A DNA stretch of 64,000 nt, from the NCBI GenBank assembly GCA_947377285.1, contig CANCFT010000009.1, positions 1-64,000 on the forward strand, given 5' to 3'. Below, piece by piece: positions 25,070 to 33,797 of this stretch. Origin of the DNA: Bacteriovoracaceae bacterium. Lineage in GTDB: Bacteria; Bdellovibrionota; Bacteriovoracia; Bacteriovoracales; Bacteriovoracaceae. The notes under the pieces are model-generated. The model had not been told where the DNA came from. It saw only the letters and a program-made list of their open reading frames with translations, and did not search any database. Each line of letters starts with the position of its first letter. Within the stretch, counting starts at the first letter, position 1. The position numbers and the translations under genes are program-made.

Positions 25070-28000
25070 ACTTAAATATTAAATTAGGTTTTGCCGGAAC
25101 CCTTGCTCGGATTTTTATTAAGTCAAAGCTAACTTTAGTTATGGCCATTACAAGTATTCTAATGGGAGTTATGGCCGTTTACATGACTCCAAAAGAAGAA
25201 GAGCCACAAATTTCTGTTCCAATGATCGATATCCAAACATCAGTTCCAGGTTTAGACGCACATGAAATTGAACGAAAAGTAACAGAGCCTATTGAGCGCG
25301 CTGTTTGGGGATTAGATGGTGTTGAATATGTCTATTCTGCCAGTCAACCTCATGGGAGTATGGTAACGGTACGATTTAAAGTTGGTGAACCAATTGAGCC
25401 AAGCCTACTTAAGATTCATCATAAGCTAATGACTATAAGACAAGAGTTACCAAGCAACTCTTTACCCAGCGAAATTAAGTCTTATTCTATTGATGATGTT
25501 CCATTTTTAATCTTAACTTTCAGCTCTTCTACAATGGACGACTACCAATTAAGACAAAAAATAGCTCCACTTGCTAGAGAACTCTCAAGCACTCCAGATT
25601 TAAGTAGGGTAGAACTTCTTGGTGGATTAAAAAGAAGTATTAGAATTATAGTTGATCCAAAAAAATTAAGAGATCGTGGTGTGGCCCTTGGATCTGTAGC
25701 CTTGGCATTAAAAGCAAATAATGCTTTCTACCCGGCCGGAAAAAATTGGGATAATAAAGAAGTATTAGATATTGATGTTGGTGGAAAACTCAACTCAGCA
25801 ACTGATATTGAAAATGTTTCAATTGGCCAGCGAGGTGGAGCCGTTGTGCGTATTCGTGATATTGCTAAAGTTATTGATGGCCCAGAAGAGCGCACTCGTT
25901 CCTCTAGTCTAGTGAGTAAAAATAATACAACACCTGAAAATGCAGTTTCTATTATTTTTGCAAAAAGAAAAGGTACCAACGTCGTTACCTTAGCAAAAAA
26001 ATTATTAGAAAGGGCCGAATCTTTCTCAAAAACTTTACCTAGCGATATAAAGTTATCTGTACTCCGAGACTATGGATCAACTGCTGGTGACAAATCCAAT
26101 GAGTTAATAAAACATTTGCTCTTAGCTACACTTTCGGTAACCGTATTAATCGCTATTGTAATGGGATTTCGGGCTTCATTAGTCGTTGCGATTGCTATTC
26201 CTGTCACACTTGCACTTACATTAGCAATTTATTACTTTATGGGATACACCCTAAACCGAGTCACACTTTTTGCACTTATCTTCTCAATTGGTATTTTGGT
26301 AGATGATGCAATTGTCGTGGTTGAAAATATTGAACGGCATCTTCATCTCGACAAAAAATCAGGGATGATTAAAGCAACTTTAAGAGCAGTCGCTGAGGTT
26401 GGAAATCCTACTATTCTTGCAACTTTTGCAGTAATTGGTGCGATTTTACCTATGGCATTTGTAAGAGGATTAATGGGACCTTATATGAAACCCATTCCTG
26501 TTGGTGCCAGTATTGCAATGATTTTGTCTCTTTTTGTCGCATTTATAGTTACACCTTGGGCCGCAGTTAAAATTCTAAAAGATGAAACCCATGATCATGA
26601 AAATAATGATGAACAACTTGAGCCTAAAGTAAGCATGCTTGATCGACTTTATGAAAGCACGATGGGATCACTCTTATCTAAAAAGAAAGTTTCATTAATG
26701 TTTGGTATTTTTACGATAACTTTATTATTTGCAGCAATGAGCTTAGTTTACTTTAAAAATGTAAAAGTTAAGATGTTACCTTTTGACAATAAAGAAGAAT
26801 TTCAAGTTTTAATAGATTATCCAGCAACTACTTCTCTAGAACAAAATAGAAAGTGGTCTATTGAACTGGCGCAACTTTTAGTTAATTCTCCAGATGTTAA
26901 AAAGGTTCAAGTTTTTACTGGTGAGCCTGCACCTTATTCGTTTTCGGGAATGGTTAAGCACACTTTTATGAGACGAAGTGATTATCAAAGTGATTTTCAA
27001 ATTTTACTTTCTGAAAAGGGAGAGAGAAGTAAAGGGAGTCATGCTGTCATTGAAAGTTTACGTCCATTGATCCTTAAATTTTCAGAGTCAAAAAAAGGAT
27101 TATCAAAAGTGCTTGAAATTCCGCCTGGGCCACCAGTTCTTTCGACTGTCGTTGCAGAAGTTTATGGGCCTGATGAAAAAACAAGAAAGGCTGTTGCTCA
27201 AGAAATTTATGATATCTTTAAAAAAGAACCAAGTGTTGTTGATTTAGATTATACGTGGAGAACAGGAAGAGCTAAAAAAATCTATACCTTTGATTACGCC
27301 AAAGGAGGATTGCTTGGTACGAACGCTCAAATGGTAGCTCAAAATGGCTCACTTCTTTTTTCAGAATCAAGTATGGGGTTATTAAATGATATCTCCAGTC
27401 CAGAGGAAGTAAGTATTGATCTCTCCGTTAATAATGATCAACGATCTGGAGAAAATCCATTTACAAATATTACATCACCTTCTTTTGAATCGGGAATTGT
27501 TGAAGTTGGGCTTGCACTTAATCCTCCAAAAATAGTAGAAACTGAAACTTTATACCGAAAAAATTTAAAACCACTTTCTTATGTGATGAGCGAACTCTCA
27601 GGAGCAGAAGAAGCTCCAGTTTATGGAATTTTAAAGCTTACTCCTCAAATTAAGTATCCATTACAAACAGCAGATGTGCCTTGGGATACAAAATCGCCTG
27701 TAGTGAAGTGGGATGGAGAATGGTTTATTACATATGAAGTTTTTAGAGACTTAGGCGGAGCATTTGCAGTTGTCATGGTTCTCATTTATATTTTGGTGCT
27801 AGGATGGTTTAGAAGTTTTGCCGTACCATTGATTATCATGGCACCTATTCCTATTTCGTTAATTGGGATTTTACCAGGGCATGTCATTGTTGGATCTTAT
27901 TTTACTGCGACATCGATGATAGGCTTTATTGCTGGTGCCGGTATTATAGTTCGAAATTCCATCATCTTAGTAGATTTTATTGAACACCAATTAGCAATGG

Positions 28001-28257
28001 GAATGGGGTTAAAAGAAGCCGTTATAAGTGCAGGAGTTCTTCGCTTTCGGCCAATGCTTTTAACTGCGGCCGCAGTAGTTGTCGGAAGTTCCGTTATGTT
28101 ATTTGATCCAATTTTTCAAGGTCTTGCCGTAAGTTTAATTTTTGGAGAAGTTGCTGCAACAATTATTTCTAGGTTTGCAGTACCTGTTTTATATTATTGG
28201 ATCGTAGGTAAGTCGCGAGTTAAATATATTATTCAACGTGATCAAGAAAGTATTTAA
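25066..28257 (+). CDS. RND efflux permease
   Basis: A 1063-residue inner-membrane RND pump: one N-terminal helix, a large periplasmic domain, five helices (about 345-500), a second periplasmic domain and the final helices. The proton-relay segment is VDDAIVVVENIERHL in TM4, and the TM10 counterpart is AGIIVRNSIILVDF, with Arg where AcrB has Lys. GTG start with AAGGAG upstream. No membrane-fusion adaptor gene precedes or follows it, unlike typical adaptor-RND-TolC operons. Its substrate may be thiol or sulfur compounds, judged from neighbours only. Confidence 0.93.
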   Translation: MNLNIKLGFAGTLARIFIKSKLTLVMAITSILMGVMAVYMTPKEEEPQISVPMIDIQTSVPGLDAHEIERKVTEPIERAVWGLDGVEYVYSASQPHGSMVTVRFKVGEPIEPSLLKIHHKLMTIRQELPSNSLPSEIKSYSIDDVPFLILTFSSSTMDDYQLRQKIAPLARELSSTPDLSRVELLGGLKRSIRIIVDPKKLRDRGVALGSVALALKANNAFYPAGKNWDNKEVLDIDVGGKLNSATDIENVSIGQRGGAVVRIRDIAKVIDGPEERTRSSSLVSKNNTTPENAVSIIFAKRKGTNVVTLAKKLLERAESFSKTLPSDIKLSVLRDYGSTAGDKSNELIKHLLLATLSVTVLIAIVMGFRASLVVAIAIPVTLALTLAIYYFMGYTLNRVTLFALIFSIGILVDDAIVVVENIERHLHLDKKSGMIKATLRAVAEVGNPTILATFAVIGAILPMAFVRGLMGPYMKPIPVGASIAMILSLFVAFIVTPWAAVKILKDETHDHENNDEQLEPKVSMLDRLYESTMGSLLSKKKVSLMFGIFTITLLFAAMSLVYFKNVKVKMLPFDNKEEFQVLIDYPATTSLEQNRKWSIELAQLLVNSPDVKKVQVFTGEPAPYSFSGMVKHTFMRRSDYQSDFQILLSEKGERSKGSHAVIESLRPLILKFSESKKGLSKVLEIPPGPPVLSTVVAEVYGPDEKTRKAVAQEIYDIFKKEPSVVDLDYTWRTGRAKKIYTFDYAKGGLLGTNAQMVAQNGSLLFSESSMGLLNDISSPEEVSIDLSVNNDQRSGENPFTNITSPSFESGIVEVGLALNPPKIVETETLYRKNLKPLSYVMSELSGAEEAPVYGILKLTPQIKYPLQTADVPWDTKSPVVKWDGEWFITYEVFRDLGGAFAVVMVLIYILVLGWFRSFAVPLIIMAPIPISLIGILPGHVIVGSYFTATSMIGFIAGAGIIVRNSIILVDFIEHQLAMGMGLKEAVISAGVLRFRPMLLTAAAVVVGSSVMLFDPIFQGLAVSLIFGEVAATIISRFAVPVLYYWIVGKSRVKYIIQRDQESI

Positions 28258-28266
28258 GGAGTGAGT

Positions 28267-28665
28267 ATGAAAAAATTAAATATTATTGCAATACTATTTG
28301 TTACTTTTTTTATTATGAAATTTTCTTTTGCAGAATCATTAGAGTCAATTTCACCTGATTTAGCTCTGAAACTACAAACAGAATCAAAGGCAATTATTAT
28401 AGATGTGCGTGAACCAAGTGAATTAATTTCAGGGAAAATTAAAGGTGCGATAGTCATTCCTATGTCGCTTATGAATAATAACCGAGAAAACTGGAATAAA
28501 AAAATAGCAGAAATTAAAAAAGATAAAACAGTCATTGTGTACTGTCATTCTGGTAGACGCGCAAATCTTGTAGGTACAGAATTGAGTAAATTGGGGTTTA
28601 AGGTTTTAAACCTAGGTGGTTTTGATAATTGGAAGTCGAACGGACTTCCAATAGAGAAGGAGTGA
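28267..28665 (+). CDS. Periplasmic rhodanese
   Basis: A 132-residue protein with a signal peptide ending near SFA (residue 21) and one rhodanese domain: KAIIIDVREPSELISGKIKG and the catalytic loop CHSGRRA, then a closing GGFDNWKSNGLP. The ATG at 28267 is right because the AAGGAG site covers an upstream in-frame GTG at 28261. It lies nine bases after the RND gene and two bases before the OsmC gene. It would carry persulfide sulfur in the periplasm, complementing the membrane-anchored rhodanese. Confidence 0.9.
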   Translation: MKKLNIIAILFVTFFIMKFSFAESLESISPDLALKLQTESKAIIIDVREPSELISGKIKGAIVIPMSLMNNNRENWNKKIAEIKKDKTVIVYCHSGRRANLVGTELSKLGFKVLNLGGFDNWKSNGLPIEKE

Positions 28666-28667
28666 AT

Positions 28668-29114
28668 ATGGAATTAAATTTAAAGTGGAATATGGGTATG
28701 AATTTTACTTCTCAAATGAGAGGACATGAAATCCAAATTGATGCAGACATTCCTGTTGGTGGAACAGATAGAGGTCCAACTCCTAAAGAATTAGTCTTAA
28801 CTGGAGTCGCTGGTTGTAGTGGTATGGATGCAATTACGTATTTAAAAAAATACAAAATCACACCTCTTAGCTTGAATGTGTTAACAGTTGCTGAACAAAC
28901 AGATACAACTCCTAAATATTTTTCTAAAATTCATTTAATTTATAAATTCCTTGGCACTGATTTAAATGAAGAGAAAATAATTAATTCTGTTGAAACTTCA
29001 ATGACAAAATATTGCGGAGTCAGTTATATGTTAATTAAAACAACGGCCATTACATATGATGTTGAATTAAATGGTAAAAAAATATTTACTGGTACTTCTA
29101 GTTTTAAAATGTAA
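28668..29114 (+). CDS. OsmC-family thiol peroxidase-like protein
   Basis: A 148-residue OsmC/Ohr-fold protein. The two family cysteines are in LTGVAGCSGMDAITYL (about residue 49) and SMTKYCGVSYML (about 112), positioned to reduce hydroperoxides or persulfides. GGAG sits seven bases before the ATG at 28668. It is cytoplasmic and would draw on thioredoxin-type reductants such as the nearby TrxC. Confidence 0.92.
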   Translation: MELNLKWNMGMNFTSQMRGHEIQIDADIPVGGTDRGPTPKELVLTGVAGCSGMDAITYLKKYKITPLSLNVLTVAEQTDTTPKYFSKIHLIYKFLGTDLNEEKIINSVETSMTKYCGVSYMLIKTTAITYDVELNGKKIFTGTSSFKM

Positions 29115-29127
29115 TTTGGAGAATTTT

Positions 29128-29322
29128 ATGAATATTGATAATCAAATCAGAGCTTTTGCAGGATCTTTTATTTTAATAAGCTTAGTCTTGGCTCACTACC
29201 ATTCTGAGTATTGGCTCTGGTTTACAGCTTTTGTGGGAGCAAATTTATTGCAATCTGCGTTTACTACATTTTGTCCACTTGAAATTATTTTAAGAAAAGT
29301 AGAAAAAAAGACTGTTAGTTAG
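29128..29322 (+). CDS. DUF2892 (YgaP C-terminal-like) membrane protein
   Basis: A 64-residue protein with two membrane helices in a DUF2892 layout: MNIDNQIRAFAGSFILISL, then WLWFTAFVGANLLQSAFTTFCPLEIILRK with the conserved FCPLE. In YgaP this domain anchors a rhodanese; here it is a separate small protein beside two rhodanese genes. Start chosen at 29128, after GGAG. Last gene of the operon; trxC converges five bases on. Confidence 0.88.
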   Translation: MNIDNQIRAFAGSFILISLVLAHYHSEYWLWFTAFVGANLLQSAFTTFCPLEIILRKVEKKTVS

Positions 29323-29327
29323 AAATT

Positions 29328-29780
29328 TTAATAAAAATTAGTTACCCATTTTTTAAAGATTTCGAGTGGAAATGCTCCGGATTCTCTAGCAACCTCTTTT
29401 CCTCCTTTAAAGACGAGTAATGAAGGTATCCCTCTTATTGAAAACTGTTGCGAGACATGTGAATTTCTTTCAGTATCAATTTTTAGAAAAACTAACTTTC
29501 CTTGAGAAACTTTAGAAACAATTTCAAAGGTAGGTGTGAAGCTTTTGCAAGGGCCACACCATGGTGCCCAGAAATCTACGATGACTGGAAGATCTGATTT
29601 TTGAATTATTTTTGTTAATCCGATTTCATCAACCTCAGTTACGAGTTGATGAAAGTGAAGTGGGTTTTGACATTTACCACAAACACCCAAATTACCAGTG
29701 AGCTTGCTAATTATTATTTTATTAACAGCATGGCATTTCTTACAGTATGTATATGTATGTTGATTGTTCAATTCACTCAT
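29328..29780 (-). CDS. trxC: Thioredoxin 2 (TrxC)
   Basis: A 150-residue TrxC. Two N-terminal CxxC pairs (Cys13/16 and Cys34/37) form the zinc-binding domain typical of thioredoxin 2, and the thioredoxin domain has the WCGPC active site at 74-78 and the cis-proline segment GIPSLLVF. It reduces disulfides and persulfides in the cytoplasm. It converges on the sulfur-stress operon and is likely a functional partner, though its own promoter lies near the inverted repeat at 29819-29914. Confidence 0.95.
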   Translation of the reverse strand: MSELNNQHTYTYCKKCHAVNKIIISKLTGNLGVCGKCQNPLHFHQLVTEVDEIGLTKIIQKSDLPVIVDFWAPWCGPCKSFTPTFEIVSKVSQGKLVFLKIDTERNSHVSQQFSIRGIPSLLVFKGGKEVARESGAFPLEIFKKWVTNFY

Positions 29781-29818
29781 AATGTCTCTTTATTGAAGTT
29801 GAGCATCAGAATCATATT

Positions 29819-29914
29819 AAAGTAAAAAAAATTAAGACTGTCTCTTACATTTTTCCTATAAGAATATAATGAATTATAACAATACTGTAAGAGACAGTCT
29901 TAATTTTTTACTTT
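29819..29914. repeat. Long inverted repeat (29/31-base arms)
   Basis: Arms at 29819-29849 and 29886-29914 are perfect reverse complements except for a two-base difference in an A-run. The loop is 36 bases. The transcript from the DUF1428 gene upstream would fold into a very strong stem with a U-rich tail, so a terminator is one reading. The inner ends contain CTGTCTCTTACA, whose first ten bases match the Tn5-type end sequence, but no transposase or target duplication is present. It lies directly ahead of trxC. Confidence 0.7.
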
Positions 29915-29918
29915 TAAA

Positions 29919-30278
29919 TTATTGTTCTAAATCCACTAGGTTTTTAAATCCACCCATAACCATTCTTTTGATATCAACCCAATTGTTAGACATTAATTTT
30001 TCCATTAATGGATCACTACTCATGAGTTTAAAAACTTTTTCACGCTGAGCAATAGACTTAAATTCTGCAATCGCTACAATTAGAACTTCATTTGATTTAG
30101 TTTTTATAATTTTTGGAAACATATCCTTAATTGCATTTTTGTCATCAGCGACAAAATCTCTACTGGCCAAGGCACCATGCTTTAATAGAATTTTCCCAAT
30201 AGAAGTTGTATTTTTTTTATAGGCAACTAAGTGTTTTTTATTAATTGGGAAAATGCAGATATCGATGTACTTTGCCAT
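29919..30278 (-). CDS. DUF1428-family protein
   Basis: A 119-residue protein of the DUF1428 family (dimeric alpha/beta-barrel fold): MAKYIDICIFPINKKHLVAY, then GKILLKHGALASRDFVADD, and the closing KRMVMGGFKNLVDLEQ. The function of this family is unknown. It ends at the inverted repeat. It lies 33 bases downstream of the HEPN-like gene on the same strand and may share its transcript. Confidence 0.88.
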   Translation of the reverse strand: MAKYIDICIFPINKKHLVAYKKNTTSIGKILLKHGALASRDFVADDKNAIKDMFPKIIKTKSNEVLIVAIAEFKSIAQREKVFKLMSSDPLMEKLMSNNWVDIKRMVMGGFKNLVDLEQ

Positions 30279-30310
30279 TTCTTACTCCGGTTTTTTTGGT
30301 TTATAAAAGT

Positions 30311-31591
30311 TTATCCTACAAGTTTTAAATTACTTTTTATCTTTGGTGTTTCTTTAAATTCTGTAACTTCATAATGGTGTCGAAGCTTTTCCTTGTTTAT
30401 TATTTGGTAACATTGGGCAATTAATCCAGTGGATCCAAATCCTAAAATTATATTTCTAACGGCCATTGCATCTTTTGCTGTTACTTTTTCTTGATCACCA
30501 TGAGCGATGGCATTTCTAATCTCAATTAAGTGATTATTTTTTACAATATCTGTAAAATCTTTTGTTAAATAACGTATTAGGTCTTTTTGATCAGCAAATG
30601 CTTTTTTAAATTCAGGATTATTATGTTTCAAAGCATTTTCAATAAAATAGAGTAAGCTATTCAAAGAGAAATTTTTATGAAAGGCTTGAAGAGTAACGGT
30701 ATTGCCATTGATATCAGATAATAAAATTTTTGGAGGAGAAGATTGCTGATCAACAAAAAAAGCTTGGGCAACTCCTTTTTTCTTCAAGTGATGAATGATT
30801 AAATCATTGACTACTATTTCGAGTGCTTTAAGATACGAAAAAGCTATTTTATGTATATTATGATGTCTTTTTTCAAAAATATCTAATTCCGCGGTTTCAA
30901 TTTCAAGTTTAGCTGCATGTGGAATTCTTGCATATAGCTCTTCGGGAAAAATATAATTTGTTAATGCTTTTGTTACTTGCTGAGTATTGGATCGATGAAT
31001 ATTTGGATTTTCTTTTAATGCAAGATGGGTTGATTCATTTGCATCTAAATCTAATTCATCAAAAAATTGGTCAAATCTTCTATCTTCGATAATACAGGGA
31101 TACTTCACTCCAGTTGTAAAAGGAGAAAGACCACTAATTTCAAGTTGAGAAAAATGATTATTTATATGGAAATCTTGAAGGCGTAATGCAGTATTGTTAT
31201 GTCCATGTTCTATTAAGATAAAATCTTCAATTTCAAACCAGATTTCAACTTTTTTGTCCTGATAAAATGAAAGAGTGTTAGCATTTTTAGGTAATAATTC
31301 AGTGATATTTTTTATTTTACCGGCCCATAAATTTTGAAAATCAGTTATATAAAGATGAGTACTGAATTGATTGGCATTATTTTGTTCAAAAACTTTTTGA
31401 AGTGAGACAATATCAACTCGAGCTTCTCGATTTTTACTTATCATTTTCCCCCAAAAGCACGTAGCTTTTGGATCAGTTTGTACTAAATTTCTTAACATAT
31501 TATAGAACTCATGGGCCTGTGTGTACTCGGGATCATTTCCTTGATTAAGGTAAGGATTAAAGGTTAGGTAAAAATGATAAAGGGAATTCAA
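30311..31591 (-). CDS. Hypothetical protein with C-terminal HEPN-like domain
   Basis: A 426-residue soluble protein. The N-terminal 150 residues are alpha/beta (LYHFYLTFNPYLNQG, THLYITDFQNLW). The C-terminal part is helical and contains LIEIRNAIAHGDQ, where RNAIAH (359-364) matches the R-x4-H motif of HEPN ribonuclease-type domains. HEPN domains occur in toxins, abortive-infection proteins and RNA-processing factors. No antitoxin-like neighbour is evident; DUF1428 lies downstream. Start codon ambiguous. Nuclease activity is inference. Confidence 0.65.
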   Translation of the reverse strand: MNSLYHFYLTFNPYLNQGNDPEYTQAHEFYNMLRNLVQTDPKATCFWGKMISKNREARVDIVSLQKVFEQNNANQFSTHLYITDFQNLWAGKIKNITELLPKNANTLSFYQDKKVEIWFEIEDFILIEHGHNNTALRLQDFHINNHFSQLEISGLSPFTTGVKYPCIIEDRRFDQFFDELDLDANESTHLALKENPNIHRSNTQQVTKALTNYIFPEELYARIPHAAKLEIETAELDIFEKRHHNIHKIAFSYLKALEIVVNDLIIHHLKKKGVAQAFFVDQQSSPPKILLSDINGNTVTLQAFHKNFSLNSLLYFIENALKHNNPEFKKAFADQKDLIRYLTKDFTDIVKNNHLIEIRNAIAHGDQEKVTAKDAMAVRNIILGFGSTGLIAQCYQIINKEKLRHHYEVTEFKETPKIKSNLKLVG

Positions 31592-31779
31592 CTATGACCT
31601 CGGGGTGATTTAAAGCATACGATCCTTGTCGGGTATCCGGAGGATTTATTGAGGAAGATTTTATAGAATATTTAAGAATTAGAGACTTATGACGAATTAA
31701 TTAGATAACGTATTAAATTTATATACAAGTAAGAACTCAATTACTTTTATGTTTAAAAAACTAATGTTAAATTGGTTAT

Positions 31780-32193
31780 ATGAAACACCAATTAATATAT
31801 GTGATGTCTTTTTATGTATTCTATATAGGGTGCATTTTAATTTATATGTTTTTAACACGCGTTCGTGCAGTTAAAAATTCTCAAGTCTCTCTGGGATACT
31901 TTAGAACATATTCTGGTATCGGGTTACCAGATAAAGTCATTGCAGTCGGCCGCCATTTTGATAATCAATTTCAAGTCCCAATACTATTTCTTATTACAAT
32001 CTCTTCACACCTCTCGATTAATTTAGCAAATAATTTTACTCTTTTATTGTCATGGGCATTTGTTATTAGTCGCTGTTTTCATAGCTATATTCACTTAGGA
32101 AGTAATAACGTGAAATTGCGAGTAATTGCCTACGCAATTGGTTGGTTCTTTATTTTATTATTATGGATTCAGTTATTATCTTTTAGTTTTTAA
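31780..32193 (+). CDS. MAPEG-family membrane protein
   Basis: A 137-residue four-helix membrane protein of the MAPEG family (eicosanoid and glutathione metabolism-like). Motifs: VGRHFDNQFQVPILFLIT, matching the R..DNQFE.P signature, and SRCFHSYIHLGSNN, matching R..HS.IHLG.N. Bacterial members are poorly characterised and may be glutathione- or lipid-active. Transcribed alone. Confidence 0.88.
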   Translation: MKHQLIYVMSFYVFYIGCILIYMFLTRVRAVKNSQVSLGYFRTYSGIGLPDKVIAVGRHFDNQFQVPILFLITISSHLSINLANNFTLLLSWAFVISRCFHSYIHLGSNNVKLRVIAYAIGWFFILLLWIQLLSFSF

Positions 32194-32260
32194 CAAAAAT
32201 CTATTTGGGTCTGAGATTCTCTTTGTTTGACTCGAGAATTATTTTGAATAAAATAATATA

Positions 32261-32773
32261 ATGAATAAAATATTTGTCATTGTTTTCGTTCTGATAAGCT
32301 TTACTGCTTGTGCATCTGCAGTAAAAACTCCCATTAAAAATTCTCGAATTGAAAATATTGAAGATTTTCTTGATCAAGCAGAAGCAGCTTCTTCGCTTGG
32401 TGGAAGAAGAATCCTAGAAGCTTCAAGGTCGATGATTTCAAATCAAGAAGTTATTATAGGTGGTTGTTGGAATTATATTAATACAGTTTATGATCGATCT
32501 GGATATTCATCAAATCAAAGAGTCACAGTTTATAAAAGCAAATTTCAGGGCCCGTATGCAAAGGCAGAACTCATTAAACCTGGGGATTGGTTATATTTTG
32601 TTAATCATTCATTTAATGAAACAGAACATAGTGCAATTTTCGTTGGTTGGATTGACGAAAAAAAATTAATTGCTTTAATGGTAAGTTATTTAGGAGGCAA
32701 CCAAAAAAAGCCAGCTTTATATAAAAAATATGTTCTTAATAATATTTATAATATAATGCGGGCCCATGATTAG
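32261..32773 (+). CDS. Lipoprotein with possible amidase-like domain
   Basis: A 170-residue lipoprotein (signal LISFTAC, lipid cysteine at 17). The mature part resembles a compact cysteine-peptidase or amidase layout: GGCWNYINTVYDRSGY, with Cys near 68, then PGDWLYFVN and ETEHSAIFVGW with a His. This recalls CHAP or NlpC/P60 folds (Cys, then His on a strand), but similarity is by pattern only. It would act at the envelope. Confidence 0.6.
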   Translation: MNKIFVIVFVLISFTACASAVKTPIKNSRIENIEDFLDQAEAASSLGGRRILEASRSMISNQEVIIGGCWNYINTVYDRSGYSSNQRVTVYKSKFQGPYAKAELIKPGDWLYFVNHSFNETEHSAIFVGWIDEKKLIALMVSYLGGNQKKPALYKKYVLNNIYNIMRAHD

Positions 32774-32858
32774 TGTCTATTTTTTAAGAAAAATCTAATA
32801 AATTGCATTTATTTAACCCTGCTGATAGTATTTTTTATCAATATTATTAGGGGAAATT

Positions 32859-33797
32859 ATGCCTACATCAGTAATACTTTTGCTTTTATTTATTCCAATA
32901 TTTTTTATGTTAGGTCCATTTATTACAGTTGCTCAAGGATCGGTAGCAGTTGTAACTATGTTTGGAAAATATCGTCGAGTCATGAAACCAGGTTTGAATA
33001 TTCGTATTCCATTTGTTGAGTCTATCTCTCGAAGAATTTCTATTCAAAATCAATCGGTAGAAATGAATTTTCAAGCGATCACACTAGACCAAGCAAACGT
33101 TCATTTTAAAGCTATGCTTTTATATTCTGTTTTAAATCACGAAGAAGAAACTATTAAAAATGTTGCCTTTAAATTTATCGATCAAAATAGTCTAATGACC
33201 GCTTTAGTAAGAACAGTTGAAGGTTGTGCAAGAAGTTTTGTCGCAACTAAAAAGCAAGCGGAAATCTTATTATTAAGAAGAGATATCGTCGATGCAGTTA
33301 AAACTCAACTTGATCATAGCCTTGAGACATGGGGTTACCACTTAATAGATTTACAAATGAATGATGTAAGTTTTGATGCAGAAATTATTCAATCGATGGC
33401 CAGAGTCGTAGCATCTAGTAATTTAAAAGCAGCAGCAGAAAATGAAGGACAAGCACTACTAATTACTAAAACCAAAGAAGCTGAAGCAGAAGGAAGAGCG
33501 ATTCAAATTGCGGCTGAAGCAGAAAAACAAGCAGCTCAATTGCGTGGGCAAGGTGTCGCACTCTTTAGAGAAGAAGTGGCCAAGGGAATGTGCTTGGCCG
33601 CCGATGAAATGAGAGAGTCTGGAATGGATTCGTCAGTCATGCTTTTTTCTATGTGGACTGATGCAATTAAACATTTCGCAGAAAATGGAAAAGGAAATAC
33701 CATTTTTTTAGATGGCTCAACTGAGGGTATGGATAAAACATTGAAGCAATTAATGAGCTTACAGCAATCAAGAAAAAATGATTTTGCTAAATCTTAA
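32859..33797 (+). CDS. SPFH/Band 7 (stomatin-like) protein
   Basis: A 312-residue Band 7 protein: N-terminal membrane segment (ILLLLFIPIFFMLGPFI), then the SPFH domain starting GSVAVVTMFGKYRRVMKPGL and a coiled-coil flotillin-like region (EAEAEGRAIQIAAEAEKQAAQ, 205-230). It probably oligomerises at the inner membrane and organises microdomains or protease complexes. Its stop shares a TTAA with the convergent gene. Confidence 0.92.
   Translation: MPTSVILLLLFIPIFFMLGPFITVAQGSVAVVTMFGKYRRVMKPGLNIRIPFVESISRRISIQNQSVEMNFQAITLDQANVHFKAMLLYSVLNHEEETIKNVAFKFIDQNSLMTALVRTVEGCARSFVATKKQAEILLLRRDIVDAVKTQLDHSLETWGYHLIDLQMNDVSFDAEIIQSMARVVASSNLKAAAENEGQALLITKTKEAEAEGRAIQIAAEAEKQAAQLRGQGVALFREEVAKGMCLAADEMRESGMDSSVMLFSMWTDAIKHFAENGKGNTIFLDGSTEGMDKTLKQLMSLQQSRKNDFAKS

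Noticed and set aside
29819-29914. Insertion sequence or MITE based on Tn5-like ends
   Set aside because: No transposase, no direct target repeat, and the inverted symmetry continues outside the supposed ends; kept only as an inverted repeat.
31609-31692. Short open frame FKAYDPCRVSGGFIEEDF... ending in TGA
   Set aside because: Only 27 codons, no start codon; may be a gene scrap but not distinguishable from chance.
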